A stretch of 64,000 nucleotides of DNA, from assembly GCA_036873755.1 (NCBI GenBank), contig JAVTVY010037291.1, positions 1-64,000 of the forward strand, in the 5' to 3' direction. Below, piece after piece: positions 41,900 to 54,473 of this stretch. The stretch's first letter is position 1, and the number at the start of each line of letters is the position of its first letter. Origin of the DNA: Hanleya hanleyi. Lineage: Eukaryota; Mollusca; Polyplacophora; Lepidopleurida; Hanleyidae. The notes beneath the pieces are model-generated. The model saw only the letters and a program-made list of their open reading frames with translations, made no database searches and was not told the origin of the DNA. The translations under genes and the position numbers were made by a program.

Positions 41900-42700
41900 C
41901 CAGAATCGTCCGATATCACAAAATCATAGATTATTACACAAAAATGGTCATATCTCTGTAAAAAGGGCATCTAGAATACAAGTAGATAAATAAGTTTCCA
42001 AAATTTGGTACCTGCACCGAACACAGTTCTTCAGATATAACTGGTTACATTCAAGCATATCCAAGATTATTACACCCAAAAAGGGGCATAACTCCATAGA
42101 AAGAGGGACCAGAGGATGAACTTTATGTACGCTTCTAGAATACAACTAGATAAATAAGTTAGTAGCTGTATACCGAACATGGATCTGCAGATACAAAATA
42201 CTTCATAAAATACCAGCCGAGACGACTAATTTATTTGTAGGTATCCGGAATACAACTAGATAAAAAAGTTTCTCCACAATTTGGTAGCTGTACCAAACAC
42301 AGTCAAGTAGATTTTACTGGTTACATTCAAGCATATATCAAAAATCCAAGATTATTACACCTGAAAAGGGACAAAAATCCGTATAATAAGGGCTGAGACG
42401 ACTATTGCAGTTAGCTTCTAGAATACAACTATATAAATAAGTTTCCAAAATGTAGTAGCTGTATCAAACACAGTTCTGCAGATACAGTTTGTTACAATCA
42501 AGCATATAGCATAAATTCAGAAATTGATACATCTCTAAAGAGGCATTACTCTGTAAAATATAGGTCGAGTCGAACCATTTTCGATTGGCGTCTGACTTAT
42601 AACTAGATAAACAAGTTTCCAAAATTTGGTCACTGTATCTCAAGCAGTTTTGCCTAGAATGTGGTAACGGACGGATGGACGGACGTGCGGATTTCACCGA
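41900..42700. repeat. Degenerate tandem array of about 170-190 bp units
   Basis: About four units repeat the order AAGATTATTACACC, AAAAGGGGCATAACTC, TAGAATACAACTAGATAAATAAGTTTCC, AAAATTTGGTA.CTGTA and CGAACACAGTTCT(G/T)CAGAT. The array ends in GGACGGATGGACGGACG (about 42670), the same kind of GACGGACGG end that closes the array near 56.9 kb. Confidence 0.7.
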
Positions 42701-43430
42701 AGGCCTTGTTCGCTTTATTTGACAGCCCTAGCTATTGATCTTCAAAGTCGTTTGAGCACCGAATCATACACGGAGATATAATGCATTTATTCCCGGAAAT
42801 TGGATGCCATACAGAGGATAGGTTGTCGGATGGGTCGTTATTTAAGTGCAGGCCCCTGACCACAAGTTGTTTAATGTACTTGACATATACCCCTGACACC
42901 GTAACCAAGGGAACTGTAATTTAACTTCAGGTAATATAAAAACTCAACACAAAATAGAACCTCAGACAATGTAACAACCCAACAAATTATTCTCGTCGCC
43001 AGGTTCTCTTGTGGCTATCCATATATTACGCGTGGTAACCAGTTTTCGAAAACTTAGACCTCTCCACCATCTTCACATATCACACATGCTTTCAAACAAA
43101 TAAAACACAGATGTCGCTGGGAACATCTTTGAATCTAAGTTTGTTTAAATTTAATTCTGACTAACCCAGGGATGGAATGTATCATTACAATTCATTAGTT
43201 GTTAGAAATGTATTTGAGGAGGTTCAAATGTATGGAAGAGCGAAATTAAAACAGTCTATATAGAAGGTGCTCTGCTACCCGAAACTATTCATTCGACTTG
43301 GTTCACTACGTACGGAAGTATGTTATTAAAACAGTCTGGAAAGTGCTATTCTCTGCTACCCGAAACTATTCATTCGACTTGGAGATAAGTTACCTGGGCC
43401 GTTCCTTTTCATTCGCGAAATGCTATAGAC
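42701..43430. other. Gene-free stretch with short duplication
   Basis: TCTGCTACCCGAAACTATTC followed by ATTCGACTTGG occurs twice (about 43271 and 43354). No gene. Confidence 0.4.
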
Positions 43431-43434
43431 GATT

Positions 43435-44215
43435 TCCTAGCACAGGAAAATGCATAAAATAGCGACGATGTGAAGGATATGTACCCCCTTTACTGGATTT
43501 GAAAGAGTTTACTGATAGACCAGATGGAAGACCAGATGGAACTGGACCTATACCTTTACAACAATGATCAGGGCTTCCTCTCACGTCGAATCTACGACAA
43601 GACAGACGATTATAATTTTGGCGTATTTAACTACCCATTTCTAGATAACAATACATCAGGCATATACGGTGTATAAATATCGCGCCTGGTAGCATTTGCT
43701 AGATCGTGTAAAGACGGTGACGATTTCAATCAACTACACAGGATGTTGTTTTTGAAAACAAACCTATTCCACCAAACGCTCCAAATTTTATCAAATTATG
43801 CGACAAATATCGTACACTGACGGCAAATTACGATGGTGGTGTGCAAGATCTCTGGCGCTACGTTTCGTAACTTGTGTCTAATTCCGCTTAACCCGGGACT
43901 AGGGATCGTCTGAATACCATGTTTTTCACATCTTCATGTTGATCAAATGAACACTCACAATTCAAACCTGACTGAGATACCTACTTTGGAAAACGAATTT
44001 GAAATTCATTCGGATAGAAAATACTGGTCAGTGATTAGGATTTGATGTAAATAACATCATCATATCTTGCTGGCCTCATTGAAAACGGTTGACCGCTTCT
44101 CTATTGTAGGAACCATCTTGTATATTTATTATTTTTCTTTTATACACAGTTGGAATTGGTGCTAAATATCGAATGTCGGATCTGACGCTTGCTATTATAA
44201 TTGCCTGCTACTGTT
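43435..44215 (+). pseudogene. Relic of Penelope-like RT element, 3' half
   Basis: In sense orientation, codons corresponding to LDLYLYNN, RIYDKTDDYNF and the LWRYVS end of the RT frame can be followed across stops and indels to about 43870. The conserved AACTTGTGTCTAATTCCGCTTAACC block comes next, and then 3' UTR similarity around 44.05-44.21 kb (GAAAACGGTTGACCGCTTCTC). Diverged from the 19.7-kb copy, so it is an older insertion. Confidence 0.75.
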
Positions 44216-47180
44216 GTTTCAACACCAATGCCGGATGCTTATAACTTCGTTAGCAATTGTCTTTCTAATTGGATCTGAAAACGTCTAGAGAGATAACGAC
44301 CGCCTCTGCAGAAGTTGGTATTCAGCTTCTTCCGCTTATACATGTTATAGTTCGGCATTTTGCTGTGACAAAATTCGTAACAGGACAACAATGTTCATCT
44401 GATTGTGGCAAGACTACATTTCACTTTTTATGACACGACTTCCTCTGGTTGAGACAGGACTGCCTTCCGCGGGCGCTTACTAGTTACACTAAGACAGTCT
44501 ATCACAATGACTGGTATTGAAAAGGGACGATTGACAAAACTTGCGTTTTCCATTGTTAAATGGCTATGATTTCAAATATAACAAGCGCTGGATGAGCGCA
44601 AAGACCTCCGTCGAGGCAACAGGGTCAGTAGGGGAATACATCACTGAATAACATAGGGCCGGATGCCAAGCTCAATTTTGCATTTGTTGGACGTTAACTT
44701 CACCAATGGTAATTAACCTGAGATTGAGGGTTCCCCACTAGCATGTCCAGCTAGGGACGTGGAAGTCACATTCCCCGCAAATAATTTTTCTTTGATTTCA
44801 CGTGCTTGAAATATTGGGGTATGGAATAGAGTATATTGATGGAAAACCTGGAATACTGCTTGAGACATTAGGCCCCTTCCCACCCACACCTCCCCCTGAG
44901 AGGACGCCCCCACCCAAATCAACACGTTAGCGGCAGAAATGAGACCCTGTGTGCTTAGTTTTACCAACTTGCTTGTGATTTTATGCTATAGGCCCTACAC
45001 ATCAACACTTCATATTTTTTATGTGTACAGTATAGCATCCTCTTTGACAGAATCCTCTACAAAACACATCTGATTTTACCGACACTCCGTTCTGATCTGT
45101 CTCAGCATCATGTGATGATGATTCAATGAGCTCGGAATAATTTTGTATACTGGTGTTACAGGTCACCTTCACCATAATGTATCAATTACCATGGACTTGT
45201 ACATGTATCACATTCATATGGTGATGGCTGATGAGAATATTGCCCATATGGAACAAATGGCTGGATTCCAGCGAAGAAAACATTCATGTTAATCATAAAC
45301 AACATACAATTTATAATACTATCAAATAATTATGTATATTCCTTGTCGACATCAATATAATACAGACAATATTATGACTGAATCATGGTAACAGATATTC
45401 AAGGGTATATATGTCTTTACTAAACTGAAGGAGAGCCATAATGCGTATTATATTATGTTGTAAAATTTCACTTGCTAATCTCGATTATGTTGCTTATTGT
45501 GAAAATAAATGAAGTTATGAAAATAAATTTAGTATGATTGCCCATTACCCTCAAATTAGAAATATCTTCAGCAGCTAAATTAAGCCAATCATAACAATAT
45601 ATAACACCATGATATTGTTGTAATATCACCCAGGTATTGATCTTTGGTTAAGAATGTAATGAGATACATATACCTGTTCTTTGTGTTATTCTGTATGCAG
45701 TTCATTCTGTATGTATTTTATACATGTACATATAATTGAATTTGAATAAAATAATCAAAATATGTTCAGTTTTTACCTCTACTCAGGAAATGAAGTCTTT
45801 GTTTCTAGAAGCTAAATCATTTCAGACACATTCAAGTCCTCACCTGGTCAAGGGAGATAATTTTGTAAAAAAAAACAAAAAACAAGTATCAGCTGATATC
45901 CAATGTGGGGGGGGGGGTTTGTGGCCAATCACTGGCTCTGAGTTTCACCACCTCTGTCATTCCACACCTTTCTGACACAGCTGAACCAATCAATAGTGTG
46001 TTTTGATTCTTCCATTTCATCCAGTACATCCATTGTGTAACAGTCCTGTTGCATCTGGTGCTGAATCCATGACCTGCAAGTTGGAATATCATTTAATTTA
46101 ATATCAAAACTCACTCATTGAAAATGCCTTCATTATATTTCATTCTTTCGTCATACACAACAAGATGAAATCCATCATACCAGTTCGCACCTTTCATACA
46201 TGTACTTAATAGAACTGGAACCTGACCATGTTACAAGAATTTGCAAAAGTATGAAATGAGAACTGAGTACTATGAGAACTTAATCCAATCTATGAGTGAT
46301 CAATAATATGAATTCTGAAGAACGATGATGGATCTTGACCACTGGTTGGATTGGAGTTCATGTTAGTGGCATGAGCATGATAATAATCCAGTATATCATA
46401 ATCTAGAACAGGATTGTTTATATCAGTAACTTCTCTATGGAGCAATATTTTGACAAACGAAAATTAGATCACAAAAGAGAATATGTATACTGTGTTTTAA
46501 GGAATATTTCTGCCTCCCCAATGGAAGGCGAAATTTGAATGAATGGTCTGTGTTGTCAGCGTGTCTGATGTCCCCCTTGCAAAGACAAGAACATTTTCTA
46601 TGTAATTTATTATTCATTGATATATTCATTGATTTTCTTTTTGTTTTATTGTCTTCTGTTGAAGTCATTTGGCATCGGTAAAACCTGAAATGTATATCAT
46701 GATCTCCTTATTTCATCTAGTGACACTGTCTGTTTGGTTCCAGATCACGGGGCTGAACAAAGCATGTGAAATGTGATCGTATGGCAAATAAATGCCCAGT
46801 GGTATGTCCAGGGCTTAAAACTAAAAACACAAAAAAACAAAAAAAAATTGGGAAAGGTTCCATCCATGCTATCAGTCAAAAATCTCAATAGTGTAGGCCT
46901 ACATGTGGAATGTAGACACTCCTTTGTTTCAGCTACAATTCAGAATAAGTTTTCAGAATATTATCAGGTTTTAACAAGCAAATTATTCTTCATCAACAAG
47001 TGTCACAGCACACAATGTGGATGTCACTAAACTGTTAGGATAGATGAAAAGAAAAGTATATGTATATTATTTATCAGCTTTTTTAAATAAGTTTACAGAC
47101 TCACGCAGGTAGATCAATTTGGTGCTTCTGCAAAATCAAACCATTATTCAACTGCCAAATGCCAAGATAAATAGCCCCCC
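44216..47180. other. Gene-free stretch of about 3 kb
   Basis: Open frames are all under 90 codons and AT- or repeat-driven. A G run lies near 45906-45917. No exon with good splice borders and a recognisable protein motif was found. Confidence 0.4.
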
Positions 47181-47189
47181 TCCCCCCTG

Positions 47190-47355
47190 AAATATAATTT
47201 ATCAGCAAAATTTAGAATAACTGTTTTTAAACAACCAGGCTGGTGGATATCATCAACTGAAAGAAAACACCCCGGACATATAATTTATCAGCAAAATTTA
47301 GAATAACTGTTTTTAAACAACCAGGCTGGTGGATATCATCAACTGAAAGAAAACA
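47190..47355. repeat. Tandem duplication of about 82 bp
   Basis: ATATAATTTATCAGCAAAAT through TCAACTGAAAGAAAACA occurs twice in direct succession, nearly identical, separated by ACCCCGGAC. The duplication is recent. Confidence 0.85.
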
Positions 47356-47984
47356 AGTATCAGAAAAATCAGGGCATCGTCGATTGTGCTGTTGTCTTCC
47401 AGTCAGTCACTTTGATATGCAACAACAACAACTTGGACTATTTGGTTGGCTTCGACATAAGTCATCAGCCGACAAATACTTTACGATATATATAAATGAC
47501 GGGTGGTGTACTATGAATCATTGAGTTGTAATGACATCAAATGGCGACAATAAACTTACCAGAAAAACGGCAAGAAATCGCATTGTCCATCTCTACAAGC
47601 TGGAGGGCCGCCATGTTAAATCTCCCGGTGGATGGGAGGTGGAACCCGACTGCAGAAGCAAGGCCCACTGCAATGCATTGCAATGGGTAACCCCATTATT
47701 TCAATTGTGTCCAACAAAAGTGCGTCAAAATTTCGTCGGGAACCATGACAATCCCTATTGGAAATCTTGTGAGTTGTGGGTTCCCCATATGACAATTATT
47801 TGGCGGGAGATTTCACGTTGCTCTCCTAGACCTCCGTCTGATCGACGGAGATAAAAATGCAAGGGCGATCCATGGTTGTGAACTCACTGAATTACCCTGG
47901 CTGTGACGATATTGCCTTCGTTTGGTTGCGTCAACGGTGTCTCCTACTGATTGTGGCAAGACTGCTTTTTAATGTTTATGACTT

Positions 47985-49335
47985 CAAATTACAAGCATCT
48001 CGTCCGCCATTCATCATTCAGCCGTCGTCCATTAAAGAATCTCAGCGTTCATAATTCAAAGACCTGTTTCATATTCCATATAACAACATATTAAAAAAAT
48101 GGATAGTATACAAAAACATAGGCAAGTTTCCTGCAAGAGAGAAGCGGTCAAGTTTTCTTTGATGCCGGTGTGGAAGCTAAGAATGTCCGGTGGCTAAGAG
48201 TGTCCGGCCCCTGTCTTCTAACCCAGCTAGGACACTTTTCTCCACATCATGGGGACAAGTTCCCGTTCTTGGTTGCAATAGAACAGGGTATGAAAAGGGA
48301 CACTAATCCGTATCGCTGATCAGTAATCTTAATCCATATAATATTTGTATAGTGAAGTCGTCATCTAGAGAAAGATGTATCTCAGTCACGCTTTGATTGT
48401 GACTGTTCATATGAACACATGATGATCTTGAAGTACATGGGTTTATATGGCCCCTAGCCCCGGGTTAAACGAACTTACAGACAAGTTACGAAACGGAACG
48501 CCATAGATCTTGCACGCTACGCTAGTATTTTGCTATCAGCATGCGATATGTATCGCCAAATTTGAGAAAATTTGAGTGGAGGCGCTTGGTGGTTTCTGCG
48601 ATAATGTTTTGTAACGTTGATTAAAATCGTCACATTTAACACGAGATCTAGTAAATGCTACTAGACGAGATATGTATACGCCATATGCAGGTCCCACTGG
48701 AATATTACTGTCCAGAAAGGGATAATTTAGTACGATGTCGAAATTGTAATCATGTCTTTTGTCGTAAAGTCGACGAAGGTCCGCTTCATTTTTGTAGAGA
48801 TATAGGTCTAAATATGATGTGCCGTTAAGGATATCTGTAGTTTCCTTTAAATGTAGCGAAGGTGGATATATATCCGTCACTGTGTCATTTATATCGCGAT
48901 TGTTCATAGCGAGAAGATCGTCTATATAGCGTTTGATGAATGAAAAGTAACGGGCTTTGAATTGATCGGTTTTTTAAAGCGCCTGCATATAGTTGTATTC
49001 ATAAGAGAACAAATATATGTCAGCCAAAATGGGTGCACAATTTGTTCCCATTGGAATACCTATTTGCTGTTGATATATTGTGTTGCCAAATTTCACATTG
49101 ATATTTATAATGAGAAATTCAAGGAACTCTATAAAAAAAGAAACATCCCATGAATGATATCCCTTGTATGTAGTAGTCCTGAAGAATGCTTCATGGCTTC
49201 TGACATTAATATACTGCGATCACTTTTCTTGAACACAGATACTATTAGTGAACTTAGACGGTCAATAATGTCCTGGTGAGGGATTGTAGTATAGAGAGTC
49301 GAGCAATCCCATGTGAATACATGTCTTTACGGTAT
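47985..49335 (-). pseudogene. Relic of Penelope-like RT element, longest copy
   Basis: 3' UTR similarity starts at about 47988. A UTR insertion of about 130 bp absent from the 19-kb copy lies at 48175-48310. The RT frame follows, with its best open part at 48536-48907, then the GTNCAP-like and LFIELLEF-like regions to 49200. Unlike the 19-kb copy, similarity to RT continues upstream (about 49215-49330) into a region encoding a DCSTLYTTIPHQ-like motif, the first catalytic block of this RT type. Frameshifts and deletions make it inactive. Confidence 0.75.
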
Positions 49336-49499
49336 GTGACCTTCAGCATCAATTTCTTCCGTAAGTCATTTTGAGTTTTTCAGTATCCACATATATTCAA
49401 CGCCAGAGTTTTTAGAAACGTTGGCACAATACCTTTCCCAAAATACCTTTACCTCCTGCAGGGCTCCCGTGAACAGGGTTGAAAGGAGCTTGGTGGCGC

Positions 49500-50140
49500 A
49501 GTTTCTAGAACCAGCATTTTGGGAGCCCAGTATACTTTTGGTATGTCGTTATGATTGGTTGGAAGACAAATACCTCTTTCCTTGAGAAACGTTTTGAGAA
49601 ACGTTCTTCAAAGTATGCCCATGATTGTGAGAAGACTTGCTTCTGATGGGTGTTTTGTTGGGACCAGACTATCTTCTATTGGTAAATTACATGTTACCAT
49701 TGCGTCAAGCTGGTCTTCTGTTGGTTATGTCAGACGGCATTCAGTTATTCTGACAGGGCTGCCTCTGGATGACGACAAATTACATGTTACGAATTGCGAC
49801 AAGTTGTGATCAGACTGCCTTCCATTGGTTGTCTCAAGGCTGCCTAATGGTTATGACCCGATCAGCCTATTTTGGTTGTGAGAAGTCTGTCTTAAAGGTT
49901 TTTGTTGTTGAATCAATACTTTTGGTTGTGGCTTCCTTATCTTGTACTTGTAAATAGACATCTGCGGGCTTTGACAAGACTGCCGTTTTTGATTGTGAAA
50001 AGATATTTTTCACTAGCTTACGGTCCTGTATTATCACCAGCATAAAATCATGATGACCAATTCTGTTCTGAGAGTTTTAACTGGCCTGTTCTAGTCCATA
50101 CGTCCGCATGTTAATTCGGGCGGTATGTTCGCGAAGGACT
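49500..50140. repeat. Degenerate copies of the CTTCT..TGGTTGTGACAAGACTG motif
   Basis: Words such as GACCAGACTATCTTCTATTGG, GATCAGACTGCCTTCCATTGG and ACAAGACTGCCGTTTTTGATTGTG recur at irregular intervals. They resemble decayed units of the minisatellite that starts at 50.4 kb; similar words occur near 44450. Confidence 0.5.
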
Positions 50141-50149
50141 TCCAGAATT

Positions 50150-50395
50150 AGTTCCAGAATAAGTGTACTAACCAAATTTTGCCATATAATTTGACCTTGA
50201 AAAAAATAAGTCAACATCAGTCATCATCTACCGAGATCTGGCCAATAAGTAGATGCATGTGTGGTTTCAATATGAAAGCTGTAATCCTCCATGACATAGT
50301 TTCATATATTTTCTATATGTAACTTGGCCTCGAAAATATGTCAAGGTAGGTCGTTAAAAGCCAAAAGCCCCATGGGTAAATCTAGATGTCCACAA
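50150..50395. repeat. Dispersed repeat, copy also at 54.47-54.68 kb
   Basis: ACTAACCAAATTTTGCCATATAATTTGACCTTGAA and the following TCATCTACCGAGATCT...AATCCTCCATGA match 54474-54670 in the same orientation. A shorter relative lies at 58255-58380. Confidence 0.7.
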
Positions 50396-50419
50396 TTCTG
50401 ACAAAATTATAGTTTGGCT

Positions 50420-51850
50420 GACCAGACTGTCTTGTACTCCTTCTGACGAGACCGTCTTCTGACTGTGAATAGACTATCACTACCGACTGTGACAGATATG
50501 TCTTCTATCCGTGACAGTGTTGCCTTCTATCTGTAATCGAGTTGTCATCTGCTGGTTGTGACAAGACTATTTGTGACCTGTCCCACACAGTCTTCCCCTG
50601 CCCTGACACAACTGTCTTCTATCTGTGGAAGAGTCGCTTTCTATCTTTGACCAAGCTGTCTTCTGCTGGTTGTGACAAGACTATCTGTGACCTGTACCAC
50701 ACAGTCTTCCCCTGCCCTGACACAACTGTCTTCTATCTGTGGAAGAGTCGCTTTCTATCTTTGACCAAGCTGTCTTCTGCTGGTTGTGACAAGACTATTT
50801 GTGACCTGTCCCACACAGTCTTCCCCTGCCCTGACACAATTAACTGTCTTCTATCTGTGACAGAGTCGCTTTCTGTCTCTGACCAAGTTGTCTTCTGCTG
50901 GTTGTGACACGACTATGTGTGACCTATATCACACAGTCTTCCCCTGCCCTGACACGAATGTCTTCCATCTGTGACAGAGATGCTGTCTATCTCTGAGCAA
51001 ATTTGTCTTCTGCTGGTTGTGACAAGACTATGTGTGACCTGTACCACACAGTCTTCCCCTGCCCTGACACAACTGTCTTCTATCTGTGACAGAGTCGCTT
51101 TCTGTCTCTGACCAAGTTGTCTTCTGCTGGTTGTGACAAGACTATGTGTGGCCTGTATCACTCTTCCCCTGCCCTGACACAACTGTCTTCTATCTGTGAC
51201 GCTTTCTGTCTCTGACCAAGTTGTCTTCTGCTGGTTGTGACAAGACTATGTGTGACCTGTATCACACAGTCTTCCCCTGCCCTGACACAACTGTCTTCTA
51301 TCTGTGACAGAGTCGCTTTCTGTCTCTGACAAAGTTGTCTTCTGCTGGTTGTGACAAGACTATGTGTGACCTGTATCACACAGTCTTCCCCTGCCCTGAC
51401 ACAACTGTCTTCTATCTGTGAAAGAGACGCTTTCTGTCTCTGAACAAGTTGTCTTCTGCTGGTTGTGACAAGACTATGTGTGACCTGTATCACACAGTCT
51501 TCCCCTGCCCTGACACAACTGTCTTCTATCTGTGACAGAGTCGCTTTCTGTCTCTGACCAAGTTGTCTTCTGCTGGTTGTGACAAGACCGTGTGTGACCT
51601 GTACCAGACAGTCTTCCCCTGCCCTGACACAACTGTCTTCTATCTTTGACAGAGTCGCTTTCCATCTCTGACCAAGTTGTCTTCTGCTGGTTGCGACAAG
51701 ACTATCTGTGACCTGTACCACATAGTCTTCTCCTGCCCTAACACGACCATCTTCTATCTGTGAAAGGTCGCCTTCTATCTGTGACCAATTTGTCCTCTAC
51801 TGGTTTGGATAAGACTGTCTTCAGACTGCCTTCCACTGGATCTGTCAAGA
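50420..51850. repeat. Minisatellite: eleven units of about 114 bp
   Basis: The word CTGCTGGTTGTGAC occurs, with slight variants, at about 50549, 50663, 50778, 50896, 51010, 51126, 51229, 51343, 51458, 51571 and 51685. Most steps are 113-118 bp and one is 103 bp. Each unit also contains CACACAGTCTTCCCCTGCCCTGACAC and TCTATCTGTGACAGAGTCGC. Degenerate edges extend on both sides. Units have lengths near 38 codons, so long repetitive frames arise on both strands (for example minus 51158-51721, plus 50542-50907). They are not considered genes. Confidence 0.9.
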
Positions 51851-52210
51851 CCGTCTTATAGCTGTGGTCAGATTGTCGGGTTGAGACCGGACTGTCTTCT
51901 ACTGGTTATGATAAGTTTGACTTTAACTGATTGTGACAAGGCTACCTTCGCACTTTCCGTCGGAGGTGAAAAACTGTGACCGATCCCTACCGGTAATACA
52001 AGTGGTGACAGGGCTGCCTTTTCTGTCAGACTATGTGAGACTGTGGTGTGGATGAGTATTAGGGTTTGCACTGCTATGCCTGAATACGGTCAGTATTGTC
52101 ATGGATGTGTAAAGTGTGAATGCGGATTGTAAAACTATGTGTGACTCAGACCTGTGTGAATATGTACGGCTATGGCGTTATGCTTCTTAACTTCTCATTC
52201 ATCGTCAAAA

Positions 52211-52327
52211 GTGACGTCATCGCACGTGCCTGGTGGTACATCCACACCTTGGTGTACCCTATGCCCTACGGGCTATAGGGTACAGGGTGTACCACCAGGC
52301 ACGTGCACATGTGTGCGATGACGTCAC
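52211..52327. repeat. 117-bp near-perfect palindrome with CRE and E-box motifs
   Basis: GTGACGTCATCGCAC at the left is the complement of GTGCGATGACGTCAC at the right. GCACGTGCCTGGTGGTACA pairs with TGTACCACCAGGCACGTGC, and GTACCCTAT pairs with ATAGGGTAC around a GCCC/GGGC centre. One arm has a small extra ACATGTGT. Each arm carries TGACGTCA and CACGTG. It could be a tiny foldback element or a hairpin-forming regulatory site. Confidence 0.75.
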
Positions 52328-52495
52328 TTCCGATTCACTCATTCACTCGCTCACTGTCAACTTCAAGGAGAGGTAACTCTACTCTCATGTTCAAACCAAC
52401 TACACCAGTATGCCTGAGTTCAGATATTCAGAGCACAAATACACTCCAGGGTGTACGAGTCGCCCCCTATAGGTTAGTGTATAGGAGTGTAGATA

Positions 52496-53437
52496 TTACA
52501 ACGCATATAAGGGAAGTGAGAAGAGGTGCCGACATACTGGCAGAGCCACATGACTTCACAGTATAGTCTTCTGGTTAACCTGTTCTAAAGTACATACCAA
52601 GAATCTAACGATTCGTGATATGTGTTGTATCTCAGGTACGTTTTTATTGTACCTGTTTATGTGGCAACTTGGATGACATGACCACACGGCCCCTATCACC
52701 GGCATAAGCGGTATTGGATACAAATCTAGAGAGCTATGATGGAAATGCTCTGACAACTCGTATATTGGTAATTGATGAGCTGTGTCGCTGTGACAACTCG
52801 TACAATGGGGATTAGTGAGCTGTATCGTCGTCAGATGAAAATGACGGCATTTAACACAAAAGACTAGCCTGTAAGGCCCGATGTCGACCCAGCATCAACT
52901 TCCCACAATGCCAACATATATCAAAGACCAAAAGGTCTGTACAGGGAGCGGGCCTCGGGGACGAAACGTCTACCAGCAGAATCTCCCCATATACAGGTAA
53001 AAATTACAACGCATACAAGGGAAGTGGGAAGAGGTGCCGACATACTGACAAAGCCACATGACTTCACAGTATAGTCTTCTGGTTAACCTATTCTAAAGCA
53101 CATACCAGGAATCTAACGATTCTTGATATGTGTTGTATCTCAGGTACGCTTTTATTGTACCTGTTCATGTGGCAACTTGGATGACATGACCACACGGCTC
53201 CTAGCACCGGCATAAGCGGTAGCTATGATGGAAATGCTCTGACAACTCGTATATTGGTAACTGGTGAGCTGTGTTGCTGTGACAACTCGTACACTGGGGA
53301 TTGGTGAGCTGTATCGTCGTCAGATGAAAATGAACGCATTTAACACAAAAGACTAGACTGTAAGGCCCGATGTTGACCCAGCATCAACTTCCGACAATGC
53401 CAACATATATCAAAGACCAAAAGGTCTGTATGTCTCA
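52496..53437. repeat. Tandem direct duplication of about 0.45 kb, related to RT-element UTR
   Basis: Copy one is 52496-52990 and copy two 53007-53437, starting TTACAACGCATA.AAGGGAAGTG. Both include CACACGGC(C/T)CCTA.CACCGGCATAAGCGGTA, a version of the motif found next to RT frames at 19.7, 43.9 and 48.45 kb. A third, partial copy lies at about 54885-55065. Tandem terminal repeats are known for Penelope-like elements, so these may be their pseudo-LTRs; this is inference. Confidence 0.6.
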
Positions 53438-53499
53438 AGGGCGCACCAATCTCGTCACAGTCCAGTACGAGAGCTTCAATATGAGACTATGCATACTAT

Positions 53500-54470
53500 A
53501 TTTTAACCAAAAATACCCCTCCATCGCTTAAACACACCCCTGTGTACTTCGAAAATGCCCACTTTCTATACTAAGGCCAGAGTGCACATGCGCAGAATGA
53601 TGTCACTGCCCATCCAAATCACTCCAAGCGTCCTCTACACACCGAGTGCTTCAATTTGGCGCTTCACACGATCCATTCCATCGCTCAAATGTACCCCTGC
53701 GCACCTTCAAAATACCCACTTTCGCTACTACTCCACGACTGCACATAGTCTTACTTTCACTACACACCAGTTTGGTTGGACTCTTCCCTAAGAGAGCTTC
53801 AAAATGACACCTCACACTGCCCAATTGAGCCACCGATGGTCCATCTCAAAATGGAGACACCTCAAACACGTCCGTTCACACCCCCAAAATACCCGCTTTC
53901 GCTACTACTCCTAGTGATGACGTCATCAATGACGTCACAGATGATATGGACATCCCTCAGGACGTGGTCTACAAACAGAGGGCTTCAATTTGGCACCCTA
54001 CACACTATATTTGGATGAGATATACCCCCTCAATCACTCAAACAGACCCCTGCACACCTCTAACATGCTCGCTTCCTATAGTACGGCCAGACTGCGCACG
54101 CGTAGAATGATGAAAGCGAACTACACACCAGTCCAATACGACGCTACCCCAAGAGAGCTTCAAAATAAGACATCACACGGCCCAATCGAACCGAACTTGG
54201 TCCATCTCGAACTCAAAACCTCCATTCAAATACACTTTTTTCTATTGCGTATGCGCAGATTGAAGGTATTTCCACTCCATACCCATCCAGTTGGACCCTC
54301 CCGCACGAATGCTTCACTATGACACCTCCGACGACCCAAGCGGATCATTATGGGTCCACCTAGACCCCAAAACATCCATTCAAATACACTTTTTCTACTG
54401 CTCATGCGCAGATAGACGGTATTTTCACCCCACACCCATCCAGTTGGACGGTCGGTATCTTCCAGAATTA
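53500..54470. repeat. Diverged relative of the inverted-repeat element's arm
   Basis: Subrepeats contain CATGCGCAGA-type sites (about 53588, 54096, 54248, 54405), CCCAAAAC(G/A)TCCATTCAAATACACTTTTT, GCTTCAAAATGACACCTC and CCCACTTTCTATACTA.GGCCAG. These parallel the arm subrepeats at 16.0-17.3 and 22.0-23.1 kb. Two TGACGTCA motifs occur near 53918-53937, as in the left arm at 16.89 kb. No ATPase or zinc-finger gene is nearby, so only an arm remains. Confidence 0.65.
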
Positions 54471-54473
54471 CTG

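Noticed and set aside
51158..51721. 187-codon minus-strand repetitive protein
   Set aside because: It is read through the 114-bp minisatellite and has no start context, domain or flanking exon.
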